Assembly: GCF_030687835.1 (NCBI RefSeq)
Contig: NZ_CP117449.1
Location: forward strand, 3,968,001 to 4,032,000
DNA length: 64,000 nt
Direction: 5' to 3'
From: Pseudomonas hefeiensis
GTDB taxonomy: Bacteria > Pseudomonadota > Gammaproteobacteria > Pseudomonadales > Pseudomonadaceae
A model generated the notes under the pieces. That model did no database searches and had not been told where the DNA came from. It saw only the letters and a program-made list of their open reading frames with translations. Below are positions 21,826-31,923 of the stretch, piece after piece. Position numbers and translations under genes: made by a program. Position 1 is the stretch's first letter. Every line of letters starts with the position of its first letter.

Positions 21826-21927
21826 GTGGTTGCCATTGCCGCGGCTATAACGTTTGAGAAATCGACGCAAAAATCGCCTAAAAGATGTCGGGCAATCCGG
21901 CAAAATCAAGCTTTGCTAACTTGAGAT

Positions 21928-21977
21928 AGCGTATGGGCTGCGAGGGTTCGCCACCTTTCTTCCATACGCTGTTTTTT
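21928..21977 (+). terminator. Possible rho-independent terminator after pirin
   Basis: AGCGTATGG and CCATACGCT form a perfect 9-bp stem with a 25-base loop, followed by GTTTTTT. The large loop makes it weaker than a standard terminator. It lies 100 bases after the pirin stop. Confidence 0.5.
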
Positions 21978-22142
21978 AGCGGGATAAAAGCCTGGAGAAG
22001 TTCCCGGCCAATTGCGCTTTCAGACCAGTGGTGGGCAATGCCATTACTCTATGATATTGACTGAATGTTACAAGCCAAGCAAAATGATCTCACTTGGCCA
22101 TTAGGATCCCCTGGGCTTCTGCTTGATTTCATGGAAGAAAGT

Positions 22143-22544
22143 ATGAAAACGGTTATATCCATCGTTGCTCTGTCCGTTGCTTGCTGCGCCACTGCGGACG
22201 TCCAGACCATCACCTATCAATACGATGATTCAGACGCTGAATACTCCATCGTCTCGTTTATTGAAAGCGATTCATCCATCCAGGCCACTCTGCAAAGATC
22301 CGGTCCCTACTTCACCAACTACACAAAACTGGAAATCGATTGCACCTCCCGCCATGTTCGCCATATGGGGATGTACAACAGCGTCGAGGGCCTTGAAAAA
22401 GCTCAGTTTGACCAGATGCAAGGTCGCATCGTTGAAGGTTCGATAGCCGACGAGGTTGGCAAAGTGCTGTGCAAGGGTACAACCATGACCGCCTCGCAGA
22501 CTGACAAGCTGCCTGCAGACGAACTGCCAGACGATAAAACCTGA
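22143..22544 (+). CDS. Small secreted protein of unknown function
   Basis: The 133-residue product begins with a signal peptide (MKTVISIVALSVACCATADV, likely cleaved near residue 19). The mature part of about 115 residues has two cysteines (in EIDCTSRH and KVLCKGT) that could form a disulfide in the periplasm. The sequence does not resemble a family I know. The ATG at 22143 follows GGAAGAAAGT. A longer form starting 78 bases upstream would hide the signal peptide and is disfavoured. Confidence 0.7.
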   Translation: MKTVISIVALSVACCATADVQTITYQYDDSDAEYSIVSFIESDSSIQATLQRSGPYFTNYTKLEIDCTSRHVRHMGMYNSVEGLEKAQFDQMQGRIVEGSIADEVGKVLCKGTTMTASQTDKLPADELPDDKT

Positions 22545-22606
22545 CTCCACGCCGCCACCTGCACGAACGCCCTACGTTAGCGCAGGTCCGCGTGAACTGC
22601 GCTACC

Positions 22607-23647
22607 TCAGCGCAACGCCTGCTTCCGCTCAAAAGACGAACGATAACTGCCAGGCGGAACGCCAAAAAAATCCCGAAACCGGCGCTGAAAATGCGGCGAG
22701 CTGACAAAGCCCGCCGCCACGGCGATTTCTGTGACGGATCGATTGGTCTGCTGGATGAGTTGGCGCGCACGGGTCAGGCGCAGTTCCAGGTAATAACGCG
22801 TCGGGGTTGCACCGAGAAAACTGCAGAAGCGCCGTTCCAGCTGCCGCTTGGAAATCTTGACGCATGCCGCCAGTTCATCAATCGTCAACGGTTCCTCGAT
22901 GTTTTGCCACATCAACTCCAACGCCAGCTTGAGACTTTCTGGCAGTGTCGGATCGGTTTCGACGAAGACCGGCGGCAGATCCGATGCGTCGCCCGACTCA
23001 TCACACCGCAGGATTTCTTCGATCGCCCCCACCAGCGCCTCTCCCCCCGTCTGGCGGATCAACTGAAGCATCATGCGCAGCGAGCTGTTCGCACCTGCGC
23101 AGCTGACCCGTTGCCGGTCAACGACATAGGCGCGGCTGGAAACCTTCACGTGGGGAAAAACCTCCGCCATCATGGCGCGACTTTCCGGGTGAACCGCGCA
23201 CTCGAAACCATCGAGCAAGCTAGCATCGGCGACAAAAAAAACGCCGTTCCACAGCCCGCCCAGTATTGCCCCGGACGCGGCGTTGGCGCGCAGCTTGCGT
23301 CGCAGCAGCGGCACGCCCTGCAACTTCACGCGAAAGCCACCGGCGACGATCAGGACGTCCTGGTTCTCCGGCAACTGCGCCAACTCGATATCGGCGGAGA
23401 TGACGATCCCCAGGTCACTGGTCACCTGACTCCCCGACGCCCCAACCGTCAGCACTTCATACAGAGGTCTGTCGCTCATCAGGTTGGCCGTCACCAGCGC
23501 ATCCACCGCGCCGGTAAAGGACATCATCGAGAAATTGTCCATCAATACGAACGCAACACGAATCGGCGCCTGGTCAGCACCGGGGGATCCGAGCGGCCGG
23601 TAAGCCATGTTTTTGTTTTTAAGTACGCTCTCGAATGCGCTTGGCAT
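22607..23647 (-). CDS. GlxA-family AraC-type transcriptional regulator
   Basis: This 346-residue protein has a DJ-1/PfpI-like N-terminal domain (VAFVLMDNFSMMSFTGAVDA, about residues 31-50). A double helix-turn-helix ends in AAGFVSSPHFQRRFRDFFGV. Its N-terminus is similar to the broken regulator at 38371 (VGFLLLDNFSLACFTQCLDV), so both belong to the same subgroup, which includes regulators of betaine and carnitine catabolism. The cysteine normally at the DJ-1 elbow is replaced (GGLWNGVFFV). The start at 23647 is preceded by GAGGCCCT. Confidence 0.88.
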   Translation of the reverse strand: MPSAFESVLKNKNMAYRPLGSPGADQAPIRVAFVLMDNFSMMSFTGAVDALVTANLMSDRPLYEVLTVGASGSQVTSDLGIVISADIELAQLPENQDVLIVAGGFRVKLQGVPLLRRKLRANAASGAILGGLWNGVFFVADASLLDGFECAVHPESRAMMAEVFPHVKVSSRAYVVDRQRVSCAGANSSLRMMLQLIRQTGGEALVGAIEEILRCDESGDASDLPPVFVETDPTLPESLKLALELMWQNIEEPLTIDELAACVKISKRQLERRFCSFLGATPTRYYLELRLTRARQLIQQTNRSVTEIAVAAGFVSSPHFQRRFRDFFGVPPGSYRSSFERKQALR

Positions 23648-23926
23648 AGGGCCTCGTCAATACATGAAGGCATCAGGGCTTGCATCACTCTCGCGCGTTA
23701 AGCGCCAGAGCAATTGGCACATCTTCCAGATTAACCACGACGACTGCAATCGGCTCGCTATAGCGCAGGGTGATCGGTCCCTGTTCGGCCTCAAGTACCT
23801 TCGACTCTGGTCGATATGGTGTAGGTACGCATGGGCGCTTCCCCCGTTCCAGAAACTCGCAACGCGCACCGCTACTGTTTCCTGTTTCCGCCGTTTCAAC
23901 ACCTATAAATATCCGCGGGAGAAGTC
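23648..23926. other. Intergenic region between a GlxA-type gene and a chemoreceptor gene
   Basis: A 279-base divergent promoter region. It is less GC-rich than its surroundings. I see no clear inverted repeat, repeat element or RNA gene in it. Confidence 0.4.
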
Positions 23927-25870
23927 ATGAATATCAAACAGAAGCTGACCTGGGCGTTCGCGGCCATCGCCTGCCTGCCAGTTATCCTGGTAGCGGTGCT
24001 TGTCGTGTTAAACCTGCGCGACGCCGCACAAACCAACTTCCTGGACAGCAGCGGCCGTGAAATCCGTCAGATCGACAACGGTATGAAGCAGTTCTTCGAT
24101 GGCATCAGCCAGAACGTTGAATTCTTCGCCAAGGACCCGCGGATTATCGCGGCCAAGGATCTGAAAAATTATTCCGGTGCCGACGCCGCACAAATTCCGC
24201 TCCCTGAGAACAATAAACAGCTGCTGGACATATTCGACAGATTCGCCAAAAGCCATCCGACCACCGCCTATCTTTCTCTGGGGCTGGCCGACGGCGGCTA
24301 CGCCAGCTGGCCTGATGATCCCAAAATTTCCAACTACGATCCCCGCGTTCGTCCGTGGTACAAGGCCGCCATCGCTTCACCGGGCACCACTGTGCGCACA
24401 GACGCCTATTACTGGGCACCGGACGATGTATCGCTGATCGGCATCGTCCATACGGTCTCCGACGCCGCCGGCAAGCTGGTGGGAGTGGTAGGCCTGGACG
24501 TGTCACTCAAGCAACTGACCGAACTGGTCAAGAACATCAAGCTGGGCGACAGCGGTTACCTGATGCTGGTCGAAGCCAATGGCAACGTCCTGGTCGATCC
24601 CAGCGATGCCAAACACAACTTCAAGCCCATGGCGGAGCTTGGCCCCAACTATGCCGAACTGGCCAAAAGCGGTGATGGCGTGACTCAGATCGAGATCGAT
24701 GGCGTGCCCTACATGGCCAACGTCGTCAGTTCCAAAGACCTGGGCTGGCGCTTCATTGGCCTGATCAAACGCGACGAAGTCATGGCCGAGGCCGCGAGCC
24801 TGACCTGGTTGATCGCCATCATTGCCGCCTCGCTGGCAGTGGTGTTCGCCATCGTCGGTGCCAGTTTCGCCAGTGTGATCGTGCGGCCGATTCGCGGTGT
24901 TGCCAATGGCCTGCAGGAAATCGCCGAAGGTGAAGGCGACCTCACCCGCAAGCTCTCGGTGCAAGGCAAGGACGAAACCGCCACCCTGGCGAGCTGGTTC
25001 AACCAGTTCCTGGGCATGATCGCGCAACTGGTGCAGCGCATCGGCAGCGCCTCCTCCGACCTGCAGAGCGCCGCCGCCGATACCCGCGAAGTGGCGCAAA
25101 ACATGAACGAAGCCGCCGGACGTCAACGTCAGGCCGTTGAACTGGTAAGCACCGCGTTCAACGAAATGGTCGCCACCGCCAATGAGGTCGCCCGCTCTTG
25201 CAGTCAGGCCGCCTCCAGCGCGGACGCGGGCTATCGCGACGTGCACGATGGTCAACAGCACATCGGTGAAGCCACGGGCAGCGTACTGAAACTGAGCGAG
25301 GATCTGCAAAAATCGACCCAGACCATGCAGGCGCTGGAGCAGGACAGCAAGAACATCAACACCATCCTCGACACCATTCGCTCGATTGCCGAACAGACCA
25401 ACCTGCTGGCCCTCAACGCCGCCATCGAAGCGGCGCGTGCCGGCGATCAGGGTCGCGGGTTTGCCGTGGTCGCGGACGAAGTGCGCGCCCTGGCCCGGCG
25501 TACCGCCGACTCCACCGGCGAGATCGACAGCCTGCTGGGCAACCTCGCGCGCCGGACCCAGGAAGTCACCCTGCAGATGCAGGGCAGTCTGCAAGGGTCC
25601 AAAACCAGCGTTGAACGCATCCAGCAGGCCCGCGACAGCTTCGACAAGATCCGTATTTCGGTGGATTCGATTCGCGACCAGAACACCCAGATCGCCACGG
25701 CGGCCGAGGAACAACACCAGGTGGCCGAAGACATCAACCGGCACATCTCGCAAATCCATACCGATGCACAACTGGTGGAAGAATATGCCCACTCGGCGCA
25801 GACGGGCTCGGGCCGGTTGACGGATATTTCCGGGCAGCTCAAAGGGTTGGTGGGGCGGTTCAAGTTCTAA
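23927..25870 (+). CDS. Methyl-accepting chemotaxis protein with dCache sensor domain
   Basis: This 647-residue chemoreceptor has a first membrane helix (residues 7-29) and a periplasmic dCache_1 domain (about 35-280) with [11 protein letters not shown], a segment typical of amino-acid or amine-binding dCache sensors. A second membrane helix (about 285-310), HAMP, and a cytoplasmic signalling domain follow. The hairpin tip [21 protein letters not shown] is intact. It directs movement toward its ligand through CheA/CheW. The gene borders the onium-compound region, so a betaine or amine ligand is possible but unproven. The start follows GGGAGAAGTC. Confidence 0.93.
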   Translation: MNIKQKLTWAFAAIACLPVILVAVLVVLNLRDAAQTNFLDSSGREIRQIDNGMKQFFDGISQNVEFFAKDPRIIAAKDLKNYSGADAAQIPLPENNKQLLDIFDRFAKSHPTTAYLSLGLADGGYASWPDDPKISNYDPRVRPWYKAAIASPGTTVRTDAYYWAPDDVSLIGIVHTVSDAAGKLVGVVGLDVSLKQLTELVKNIKLGDSGYLMLVEANGNVLVDPSDAKHNFKPMAELGPNYAELAKSGDGVTQIEIDGVPYMANVVSSKDLGWRFIGLIKRDEVMAEAASLTWLIAIIAASLAVVFAIVGASFASVIVRPIRGVANGLQEIAEGEGDLTRKLSVQGKDETATLASWFNQFLGMIAQLVQRIGSASSDLQSAAADTREVAQNMNEAAGRQRQAVELVSTAFNEMVATANEVARSCSQAASSADAGYRDVHDGQQHIGEATGSVLKLSEDLQKSTQTMQALEQDSKNINTILDTIRSIAEQTNLLALNAAIEAARAGDQGRGFAVVADEVRALARRTADSTGEIDSLLGNLARRTQEVTLQMQGSLQGSKTSVERIQQARDSFDKIRISVDSIRDQNTQIATAAEEQHQVAEDINRHISQIHTDAQLVEEYAHSAQTGSGRLTDISGQLKGLVGRFKF

Positions 25871-25923
25871 TGTAAAAGCCTGAAGCCAAGGACGGCTCAA
25901 GGCGAATGAACACCCGCAAACCA

Positions 25924-26811
25924 CTACCCTCTCGCTTTGATTGCATACATGCCACCGGCAATCACTAGGCACGCCCCCACTACTGTCCATGTGTCAGGTA
26001 GCTCGCCGAATACCAGCAGGCCAATCAGCGTGGCAAACACCAGCAGCGTGTAGTTGAACGGCTGAAGTGTGGCCGCCGTTGCATACTTCAGCGCCTGGAG
26101 AAATAACAGCTGGGCCACCACGCCTGTCGTGGAAAGCACCGCAATCAGGCCCCATTGCAGCGGGCTCGGAGCCACCCATCCGGGAAAGCCCAACAAGGTG
26201 ATGGTGATCGCGCCGAAGAACCCCATGTAAAGCATGTTCGTGGCGAACGAATCATGTTGGCTGATCCGGCGGGTCAGCACGCTGAAGACAGCGAACCCCA
26301 AGGCAGACAAAAGCGGGATCAGTGCTACAAGCTCGAAAACACCGGTACCAGGTCGAAGGATAATCAGCGTCCCCGTGAAGCCTATGGCCGCGGCAACCCA
26401 TCGACGCACACCGATGAGCTCCCCCAGAAATACCCCTGCCAACGCCAGTGTCATCAACGGGAACACCGCATACAGGGCATGCATTTCAGCCAACCCCAGA
26501 TAGCGCAACCCCAATCCAAACAAGACAATTTCACCCACCCCAATCAAGGCACGGATGACCTGCTGGTAAGGGTGGCGGCTTCGACAGGCCGCGCGCAGGC
26601 TTCCTTGATAGACGCTATAGCCGATAGCAAAAGCCAGGAATACCCAATAGCGCACCATCACCAACTGCGCGATTGGGAGGTCTTTGACCAGTACCTTGGT
26701 GATCCCATCCTGGCTTGCGAACACCAGCATTGAGAGAAGACATAAGAGAATGCCGAACTGGGGCCTGGGAACATTGTAAGCACGTACCGCGGTGTCCAAT
26801 TGATCGCTCAT
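25924..26811 (-). CDS. DMT-superfamily transporter (EamA family)
   Basis: This 295-residue protein has ten predicted membrane helices in two EamA repeats. It is a drug/metabolite-type transporter of the inner membrane. It is the last gene of an operon that reads aldehyde dehydrogenase, DHDPS-family lyase, FAD oxidoreductase, EamA. It could therefore export or import an intermediate of that pathway. Direction and substrate are not readable from the sequence. Confidence 0.85.
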   Translation of the reverse strand: MSDQLDTAVRAYNVPRPQFGILLCLLSMLVFASQDGITKVLVKDLPIAQLVMVRYWVFLAFAIGYSVYQGSLRAACRSRHPYQQVIRALIGVGEIVLFGLGLRYLGLAEMHALYAVFPLMTLALAGVFLGELIGVRRWVAAAIGFTGTLIILRPGTGVFELVALIPLLSALGFAVFSVLTRRISQHDSFATNMLYMGFFGAITITLLGFPGWVAPSPLQWGLIAVLSTTGVVAQLLFLQALKYATAATLQPFNYTLLVFATLIGLLVFGELPDTWTVVGACLVIAGGMYAIKARG

Positions 26812-26853
26812 GACTCATTCCATTTCGATGGGACTTGCTGCTTCGTGACAACA

Positions 26854-28179
26854 TCATTCACGCCCGGCACGCCATTCGCGTAATCGTAAGTCAGCTTTCG
26901 CGCCGATGCTCAGGAATGGCTGCGGGGGAAGATTTTTGGGCGAGTCATAATTCGAGAACACTTCAACCAGAGGCGATTTCAGCCCCACTACTGCCTCAGC
27001 GGCTGCAATCCCGGCAGCCGTGGATTTTGATGCGCCCAAGCCATTGCAAGCACAGGCAGCAAACAGCCCAGGTTCGATCTCTCCGAAAATCGGTACGCTG
27101 TTCCAGGTCAGCGCCATCGGACCACCCCATCGATACTGCATCTTCACGCCGGTAAGGTTGGGGAATCGATCAGCGAATTTTCCATCGTGAACGCGCCCTG
27201 CACTTCGCACGTGCCCCTCGTTGATTTCCAGCCCGGCGTGATAGGAATAACGCGAACGGATCAGGATGCGGTCACCCTCAGCGCCACTGAGCCGGCGCAC
27301 CGTCGTGCCCATGGGCAGCGCCGGCGTGGCAGCCCAGTCGCGTTTACCATTCAGGCGTCGTGGGTCGAAAGGCTCCGACATCGACGCATAGGTGAAGACA
27401 TGCAGCAGTTGCCCAGGAAACAGACCAAAGCTCTGTGCATGACCGTTGTTGGCCAAAATGATGCGTTTGGCCGTTACGGTACCCTTGGATGTTTTAACTG
27501 ACCAGCCTCCTGGCTGCCTGTCGAAAGACCGGACCGCAGAGTGCTCATACAGCGTTACCGGATTGCGCAGACTGTCTGCAACCGCGCGTATGTAGGCCGC
27601 TGGCTGCACCATCACCGTACCGGGCATGTAGAGCCCGGAAGTATAGAGTTGGCTGCCCGTCACCTCATGAATGCCTCTGGCATCCAGGATTTCATGGGAC
27701 TCGTTGAGCCCTTGCAGTTGTCGGGCATAAGCCTTGATGTGGGCATCGCCTTTCTCGCTGATAGCCACACTGTAGCGACCGCATGGGTCAATGATATCGT
27801 GCCCCCAGCCGTACTCCTGTGCCATGTCCGTGGCCAAGCCGATCGCCGTCCGGTAAAGGGTGATGTCCCGTTTAGCCCGGTCGGTTGATGAGCCACCGAA
27901 ATCTTCCGAGCTGACCTCATGGGGCAAATCAATAATGAAGCCTGAATTGCGCCCAGTGGCACCCTCTGCGACAACGCCGGCTTCCAGTATCGCAACCCGC
28001 AGAGTCGGATCGAGCTGGGATAACCGTCGCGCGGCAGAGAGACCGGCAAAGCCGGCACCGATGATCGCAACGTCAACGGTCACTGCGCCTTCCAGCGGGA
28101 GGGTCGGTATGCGCGCAGGAAGCATGGCCACCCAGGCGGAAAAACTGCTGTTTTTTGGAAATTTAGTGGCCACGTACAT
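26854..28179 (-). CDS. FAD-dependent amine oxidoreductase (PuuB/OrdL-like), module 1
   Basis: This 441-residue DAO-fold flavoprotein has the Rossmann motif GAGFAG near residue 40 and the segment GRNSGFIIDLPHE near 77. Members oxidise secondary or primary amines or imino acids to imines. The closest relative in this window is the oxidoreductase at 39956 (GRNSGFMVDLPHD), also next to a DHDPS-family gene. Here it lies 18 bases after the DHDPS-family gene, in an operon with an aldehyde dehydrogenase. That order suits oxidation of an amino or imino acid, then lyase or deaminase, then aldehyde oxidation. The start follows GGGAGCAAGTT. Confidence 0.85.
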   Translation of the reverse strand: MYVATKFPKNSSFSAWVAMLPARIPTLPLEGAVTVDVAIIGAGFAGLSAARRLSQLDPTLRVAILEAGVVAEGATGRNSGFIIDLPHEVSSEDFGGSSTDRAKRDITLYRTAIGLATDMAQEYGWGHDIIDPCGRYSVAISEKGDAHIKAYARQLQGLNESHEILDARGIHEVTGSQLYTSGLYMPGTVMVQPAAYIRAVADSLRNPVTLYEHSAVRSFDRQPGGWSVKTSKGTVTAKRIILANNGHAQSFGLFPGQLLHVFTYASMSEPFDPRRLNGKRDWAATPALPMGTTVRRLSGAEGDRILIRSRYSYHAGLEINEGHVRSAGRVHDGKFADRFPNLTGVKMQYRWGGPMALTWNSVPIFGEIEPGLFAACACNGLGASKSTAAGIAAAEAVVGLKSPLVEVFSNYDSPKNLPPQPFLSIGAKADLRLREWRAGRE

Positions 28180-28197
28180 AACTTGCTCCCAAGATCG

Positions 28198-29091
28198 TCA
28201 GGCGAGTTCGGACTCGAGAGCGATCAAAGGCTCAAGGGCTGTCTCTAGCACGGCGATCTTCTCAGCAGGCAGACGAGCCAACGGTCGGCGAGGATTACCC
28301 GCTCCATAGCCGGTGATCTCGGCACCGGCATAGACCGATTGCACGTAATCACCCCGCCAGATCAACGACATTACCGGCTCGATCGACCGCCAGATATCCC
28401 GGGCACGCGTCCAGTCCTGCTCCATGGCGGCCTTCACTACCGCAACACAAGAGCGTGGCGCCATGTTCGCCCCGCCCCAGATCAGACCCGCTGCACCGGC
28501 AAAGAGCGCGTACGGCACCAGTGGATCGGCGCCATTCATTGTCGGCAGCCCCGTACGAATCAGCGACGCCTGCGCCGCCAGATCGCCGCTGCTGTCTTTG
28601 ACCGATACGAAGTTCGGAATTTCGCTCAGTTGGCGAAACAGATCCGGGGTGACTTCGACGCCCACCGCCTGAGGTACGTTGTAGCCGATGATGGACAGTC
28701 CGGCTTCAGACACGGTGGAATAGAAGTCGACGATGCCCTGGTCATCGGTGGGTCCTTCGAAAAATGGCGGAAGCACCATGACCCCGTCCGCGCCGCACTC
28801 GGCGGCATGTCGGGTGCGCTCCACCACCTCGTCAACCAATAAGGCAGAGGTTTGAACGATGACGCGGGCACGCCCGTTAATGACTTTGGCGCCAAAGGCA
28901 ACCAGTTGCCTGGACTCTTCTTTGCTCAGGTAGACATGCATCCCTGTCCCGGAACTCAAGACAAAGCCATGCACGCCGGCGGCGAGATAGCGCTCGAGCA
29001 AGGCCTCAAAGCGCGGATAGTCGATCTTGCCCTGGGCATCAAAAGGCGTGGTGACCGCGAGGTTGAGACCGGAAAAAGCGAAAGCAGACAT
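28198..29091 (-). CDS. Dihydrodipicolinate synthase (DHDPS/NAL)-family lyase or deaminase, module 1
   Basis: This 297-residue class I aldolase-fold enzyme has a Schiff-base lysine K165 (FVSVKDSSGD) and catalytic tyrosine Y137 (GYNVPQ). The GTTGE loop is changed to SSGTGMH (residues 46-52), so the substrate is not that of DapA. One family member, pyrroline-4-hydroxy-2-carboxylate deaminase, acts between an FAD dehydrogenase and a semialdehyde dehydrogenase in hydroxyproline breakdown. The gene order here is the same, but the substrate is inference. The ATG follows AAGGGG within the end of the aldehyde dehydrogenase gene, 4 bases after its stop. Confidence 0.85.
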   Translation of the reverse strand: MSAFAFSGLNLAVTTPFDAQGKIDYPRFEALLERYLAAGVHGFVLSSGTGMHVYLSKEESRQLVAFGAKVINGRARVIVQTSALLVDEVVERTRHAAECGADGVMVLPPFFEGPTDDQGIVDFYSTVSEAGLSIIGYNVPQAVGVEVTPDLFRQLSEIPNFVSVKDSSGDLAAQASLIRTGLPTMNGADPLVPYALFAGAAGLIWGGANMAPRSCVAVVKAAMEQDWTRARDIWRSIEPVMSLIWRGDYVQSVYAGAEITGYGAGNPRRPLARLPAEKIAVLETALEPLIALESELA

Positions 29092-29095
29092 TGAC

Positions 29096-30592
29096 TCAAA
29101 CCCCTTCTTCGTCACTGGAAAGATCCAGCCAGATGGTTTTCAGTTGGGTGTACTGATCGTGGGCATGCAACGAATTGTCGCGGCCACCGAAACCTGATTG
29201 CTTGTAACCCCCAAATGGTGTGGTGATGTCACCTTCTCCAAACGAGTTGACGGTCACTGTCCCGGCCTTGAGGGCACGGGCGACACGCATGGCTCGCTTG
29301 CCGTTGTCCGTGAACACCGAAGCGGCGAGTCCGTAGTCCGTGTCGTTGGCCACTGCCACGGCCTCCTGAAGGCTGCTGACAGTGATCACGGTGAGGATCG
29401 GGCCGAAGATTTCTTCACGCGCAGGTCTTGCGTCATTGCTTGAGGCTTCGATGATGGTCGGGTGTACATAGCGCCCTTGGCTGGTCTGCCCGCCAAAGAG
29501 CACCGGCTCACCCTGGCCCAGGTAGGAACTGACCTTGCTGAAATGTTCGCTGGACACCAGCGGGCCGACGCGGTTGGCCGGATCGAGTGGATCACCCACG
29601 TGCCAGTCGCTGGCGAAGTGCTTGATGCGCTCGATCAGAGCAGGTTTGATGTCCTCATGCACGATCAGTCGGGAGATCGCCGAGCAGTTCTCCCCCATGT
29701 TCCAGAACGCACCGTTCACGATGTGCGAGGCAACACTGTCCACATCACGGACATCGTTCAGAACGATGCAAGGGTTCTTGCCACCCATCTCCAGCACCAC
29801 TTCCTTGAGATTGGTCTCGGCGGAGTATTTCAAGAAACGACGCCCGGTATCCGTCGAGCCGGTGAAAGAGATGACGTCGATGTCCGGGTGACGGCCAATG
29901 GGCTCACCGACCTCAGCCCCGCCACCGGTCACAACGTTGAAGACCCCGGCGGGGATGCCGGCCTCCAACGCCAACTGAGCAACACGCAGAGTCGTCAACG
30001 ACGTTTCTTCCGCTGGCTTGACCACCAAGGAGCAACCCGCGGCCAGAGACGGGCCGATTTTCCAGGCCAGCATCAACAGCGGGAAGTTCCAAGGCAAGAC
30101 CAAGCCAACCACACCGATCGCCTCACGGACAACCAAAGCGAGATGACCGTCGGACGCAGGCGATACCTGATCATAGATCTTGTCGATGGCTTCGGCGTGC
30201 CAGCGCAGGCAGTTAATGGTTTCCGGCACATCGACGGTCTGGCAGTCGAAAATGGTCTTGCCGCTGTCCAGGCTTTCCATCACCGCAAGCTCCAGCGCGT
30301 TTTCTTCGATCAACGCAGCCAGGCGCAGGATCGCCTGCTTACGCGCACTGGGATGAAGCTTTGACCAACGACCATCATTGAACGCGGCCCGCGCGGCGCT
30401 GACGGCCACGTCCACATCGGCTGACGAACAAGCGGCCACATCGGCGAGGTGCTCGCCGTTGGCGGGATTGACAGTACTGAACGTTGCGCCGGAAAGTGCC
30501 GAGCGTATTTCACCATCGATCACAGCCTTACTTGGCAAGGTCAGTTGCCGAGCAATCGACTGGTATTCTTCTGTTGTTTTCAACTGAGTCAT
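29096..30592 (-). CDS. NAD(P)-dependent aldehyde dehydrogenase
   Basis: This 498-residue enzyme is of the ALDH superfamily. The catalytic C303 is in GENCSA, the general base E268 in LEMGGK, and N169 in PWNFP. It resembles the broad KauB/PuuC group that oxidises omega-amino aldehydes and similar semialdehydes. It is the first gene of a four-gene operon (aldehyde dehydrogenase, lyase, flavoprotein, EamA transporter) and probably carries out the last oxidation. The start at 30592 follows GGGGAAGACCATA; an upstream in-frame start has no ribosome site. Confidence 0.9.
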   Translation of the reverse strand: MTQLKTTEEYQSIARQLTLPSKAVIDGEIRSALSGATFSTVNPANGEHLADVAACSSADVDVAVSAARAAFNDGRWSKLHPSARKQAILRLAALIEENALELAVMESLDSGKTIFDCQTVDVPETINCLRWHAEAIDKIYDQVSPASDGHLALVVREAIGVVGLVLPWNFPLLMLAWKIGPSLAAGCSLVVKPAEETSLTTLRVAQLALEAGIPAGVFNVVTGGGAEVGEPIGRHPDIDVISFTGSTDTGRRFLKYSAETNLKEVVLEMGGKNPCIVLNDVRDVDSVASHIVNGAFWNMGENCSAISRLIVHEDIKPALIERIKHFASDWHVGDPLDPANRVGPLVSSEHFSKVSSYLGQGEPVLFGGQTSQGRYVHPTIIEASSNDARPAREEIFGPILTVITVSSLQEAVAVANDTDYGLAASVFTDNGKRAMRVARALKAGTVTVNSFGEGDITTPFGGYKQSGFGGRDNSLHAHDQYTQLKTIWLDLSSDEEGV

Positions 30593-30828
30593 TATGGTCT
30601 TCCCCGCATTCTTTTTTTGAACGATAGATACCGACAACGTGATCACTAAAACGGTTACCGGATCGACACTGATGGGGCAACTCGTTACTCATTCGAATGC
30701 TGTTGATATTCGACACCGAATAACCAACGCCAACGGAAACTGAATTTCCGGGCAGGCGAATACGACACGATCCGCGCCAATATCAACCAGCACTCGTATT
30801 TGTTCGTTCAGGAAAGAGTGGTCATTCC

Positions 30829-30870
30829 TTCACCTTGAGACACACGTTAGTTCTTGGCTCTCAAGGTGAA
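30829..30870. promoter_or_regulatory. Perfect 12-bp inverted repeat upstream of the aldehyde dehydrogenase operon
   Basis: TTCACCTTGAGA (30829-30840) and TCTCAAGGTGAA (30859-30870) are separated by 18 bases. There is no T run on either side, so a regulator site or RNA hairpin is more likely than a terminator. It lies in the 341-base gap between the LysR stop (30934) and the operon start (30592). The rest of that gap shows no other strong signal. Confidence 0.5.
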
Positions 30871-30933
30871 AGAATAAAGACAGGCGGGAACAGCACACAG
30901 CGACTTTTATGTGGAGCAACTGATGATCTGCGG

Positions 30934-31923
30934 TTATGTAAGGGCTACGTCCGGCTCCTCTAACCCCTCCGTATCGAACTGTGCCAAGAGCCAGTCACGC
31001 AGCTTGCAGCAGCTTGGATCGCGCGCTTTGTCTTCATTGAAATTCAAATAGTGAAGGGTTTCCTTGTGCACCAGCTTTTCCTCGATCGGGCGCACCAGCA
31101 GCCCCTTCTCAATCAGCGGCGCTACCAGATGATGCCAGCCCAACGCGACCCCCTGACTGCCCAGCACGAGCTGAATCAAGAGGCTGTAGTCGTTGGCGTT
31201 GAAAAAGTGAGACGCCTTGCTGGAGCGCGCCTTGAGGTCGATATCGTAGTGAGCGAGCCATCCATACCAGTCCAAATGCTCGGCCACTTGCGAGCGCCCG
31301 AAAGGGCTGAGGTTCAGTAACGCGCTGTCGCGAAGGCCATGGATGGATTGCAGTTCCGGATGCTGCTCCAGATAGAGCGGTGTGCACACTGGGTAGATGA
31401 CGTCGCACATCAGAGGCTCGCTGTGATAGCCGTCGTGACTCTTCATCATCTTGCAGATGATGATATCCGGATGCACCCCCGTATCCATCGACAGGAAGTT
31501 CTGTGTCACCACCAGGTTGAGATCAATCTCAGGGTAGGCTTCGAAAAAAGCCGGCAGTCGTGGCCCGAGCCAAAAGTTGGTAAAGGCCGGCGAACAGCAC
31601 AGCGTGACCACATGCTTGGAGACAGCGTTATTGCGCATACGCTCCGCGGCCTGAGCGATGCTACTGAATGACAACTGCACCACATCATAGAAGTTGGAGC
31701 CGGCGTCGGTCAGCTTGACGGCACGCCCTGCCCGATCGAAAAGCTCGGTCCCGAGATGCTCTTCCAAATCCCGTATATGGCGACTGATGGCAGCCTGCGT
31801 CACGCAGAGCGCTTCAGCGGCCCGGGTAAAATTCTGATACCTGGCTGCGGCCAGGAAAGCCTTGACTGCGCGCAGCGAGGGCATCTTGATCAGCGCCTGA
31901 TCGGGCTCGGTCTGCTTAACCAT
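30934..31923 (-). CDS. LysR-family transcriptional regulator (GcvA-like)
   Basis: The 329-residue protein has a helix-turn-helix at about residues 31-52 (NFTRAAEALCVTQAAISRHI) and an effector domain from about 105. It belongs to the GcvA-like branch, as do the LysR proteins at 56782 and 60347. Its gene is divergent from the Rieske oxygenase gene at 32144 and upstream of the aldehyde dehydrogenase operon. It probably controls one or both. The ATG at 31923 follows GGTAATGATGATCTACTGTC, with only a weak ribosome site. Confidence 0.88.
   Translation of the reverse strand: MVKQTEPDQALIKMPSLRAVKAFLAAARYQNFTRAAEALCVTQAAISRHIRDLEEHLGTELFDRAGRAVKLTDAGSNFYDVVQLSFSSIAQAAERMRNNAVSKHVVTLCCSPAFTNFWLGPRLPAFFEAYPEIDLNLVVTQNFLSMDTGVHPDIIICKMMKSHDGYHSEPLMCDVIYPVCTPLYLEQHPELQSIHGLRDSALLNLSPFGRSQVAEHLDWYGWLAHYDIDLKARSSKASHFFNANDYSLLIQLVLGSQGVALGWHHLVAPLIEKGLLVRPIEEKLVHKETLHYLNFNEDKARDPSCCKLRDWLLAQFDTEGLEEPDVALT

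Noticed and set aside
22592..23701. 369-codon plus-strand frame
   Set aside because: It is fully antisense to the GlxA-type regulator at 22607, which has clear domains.
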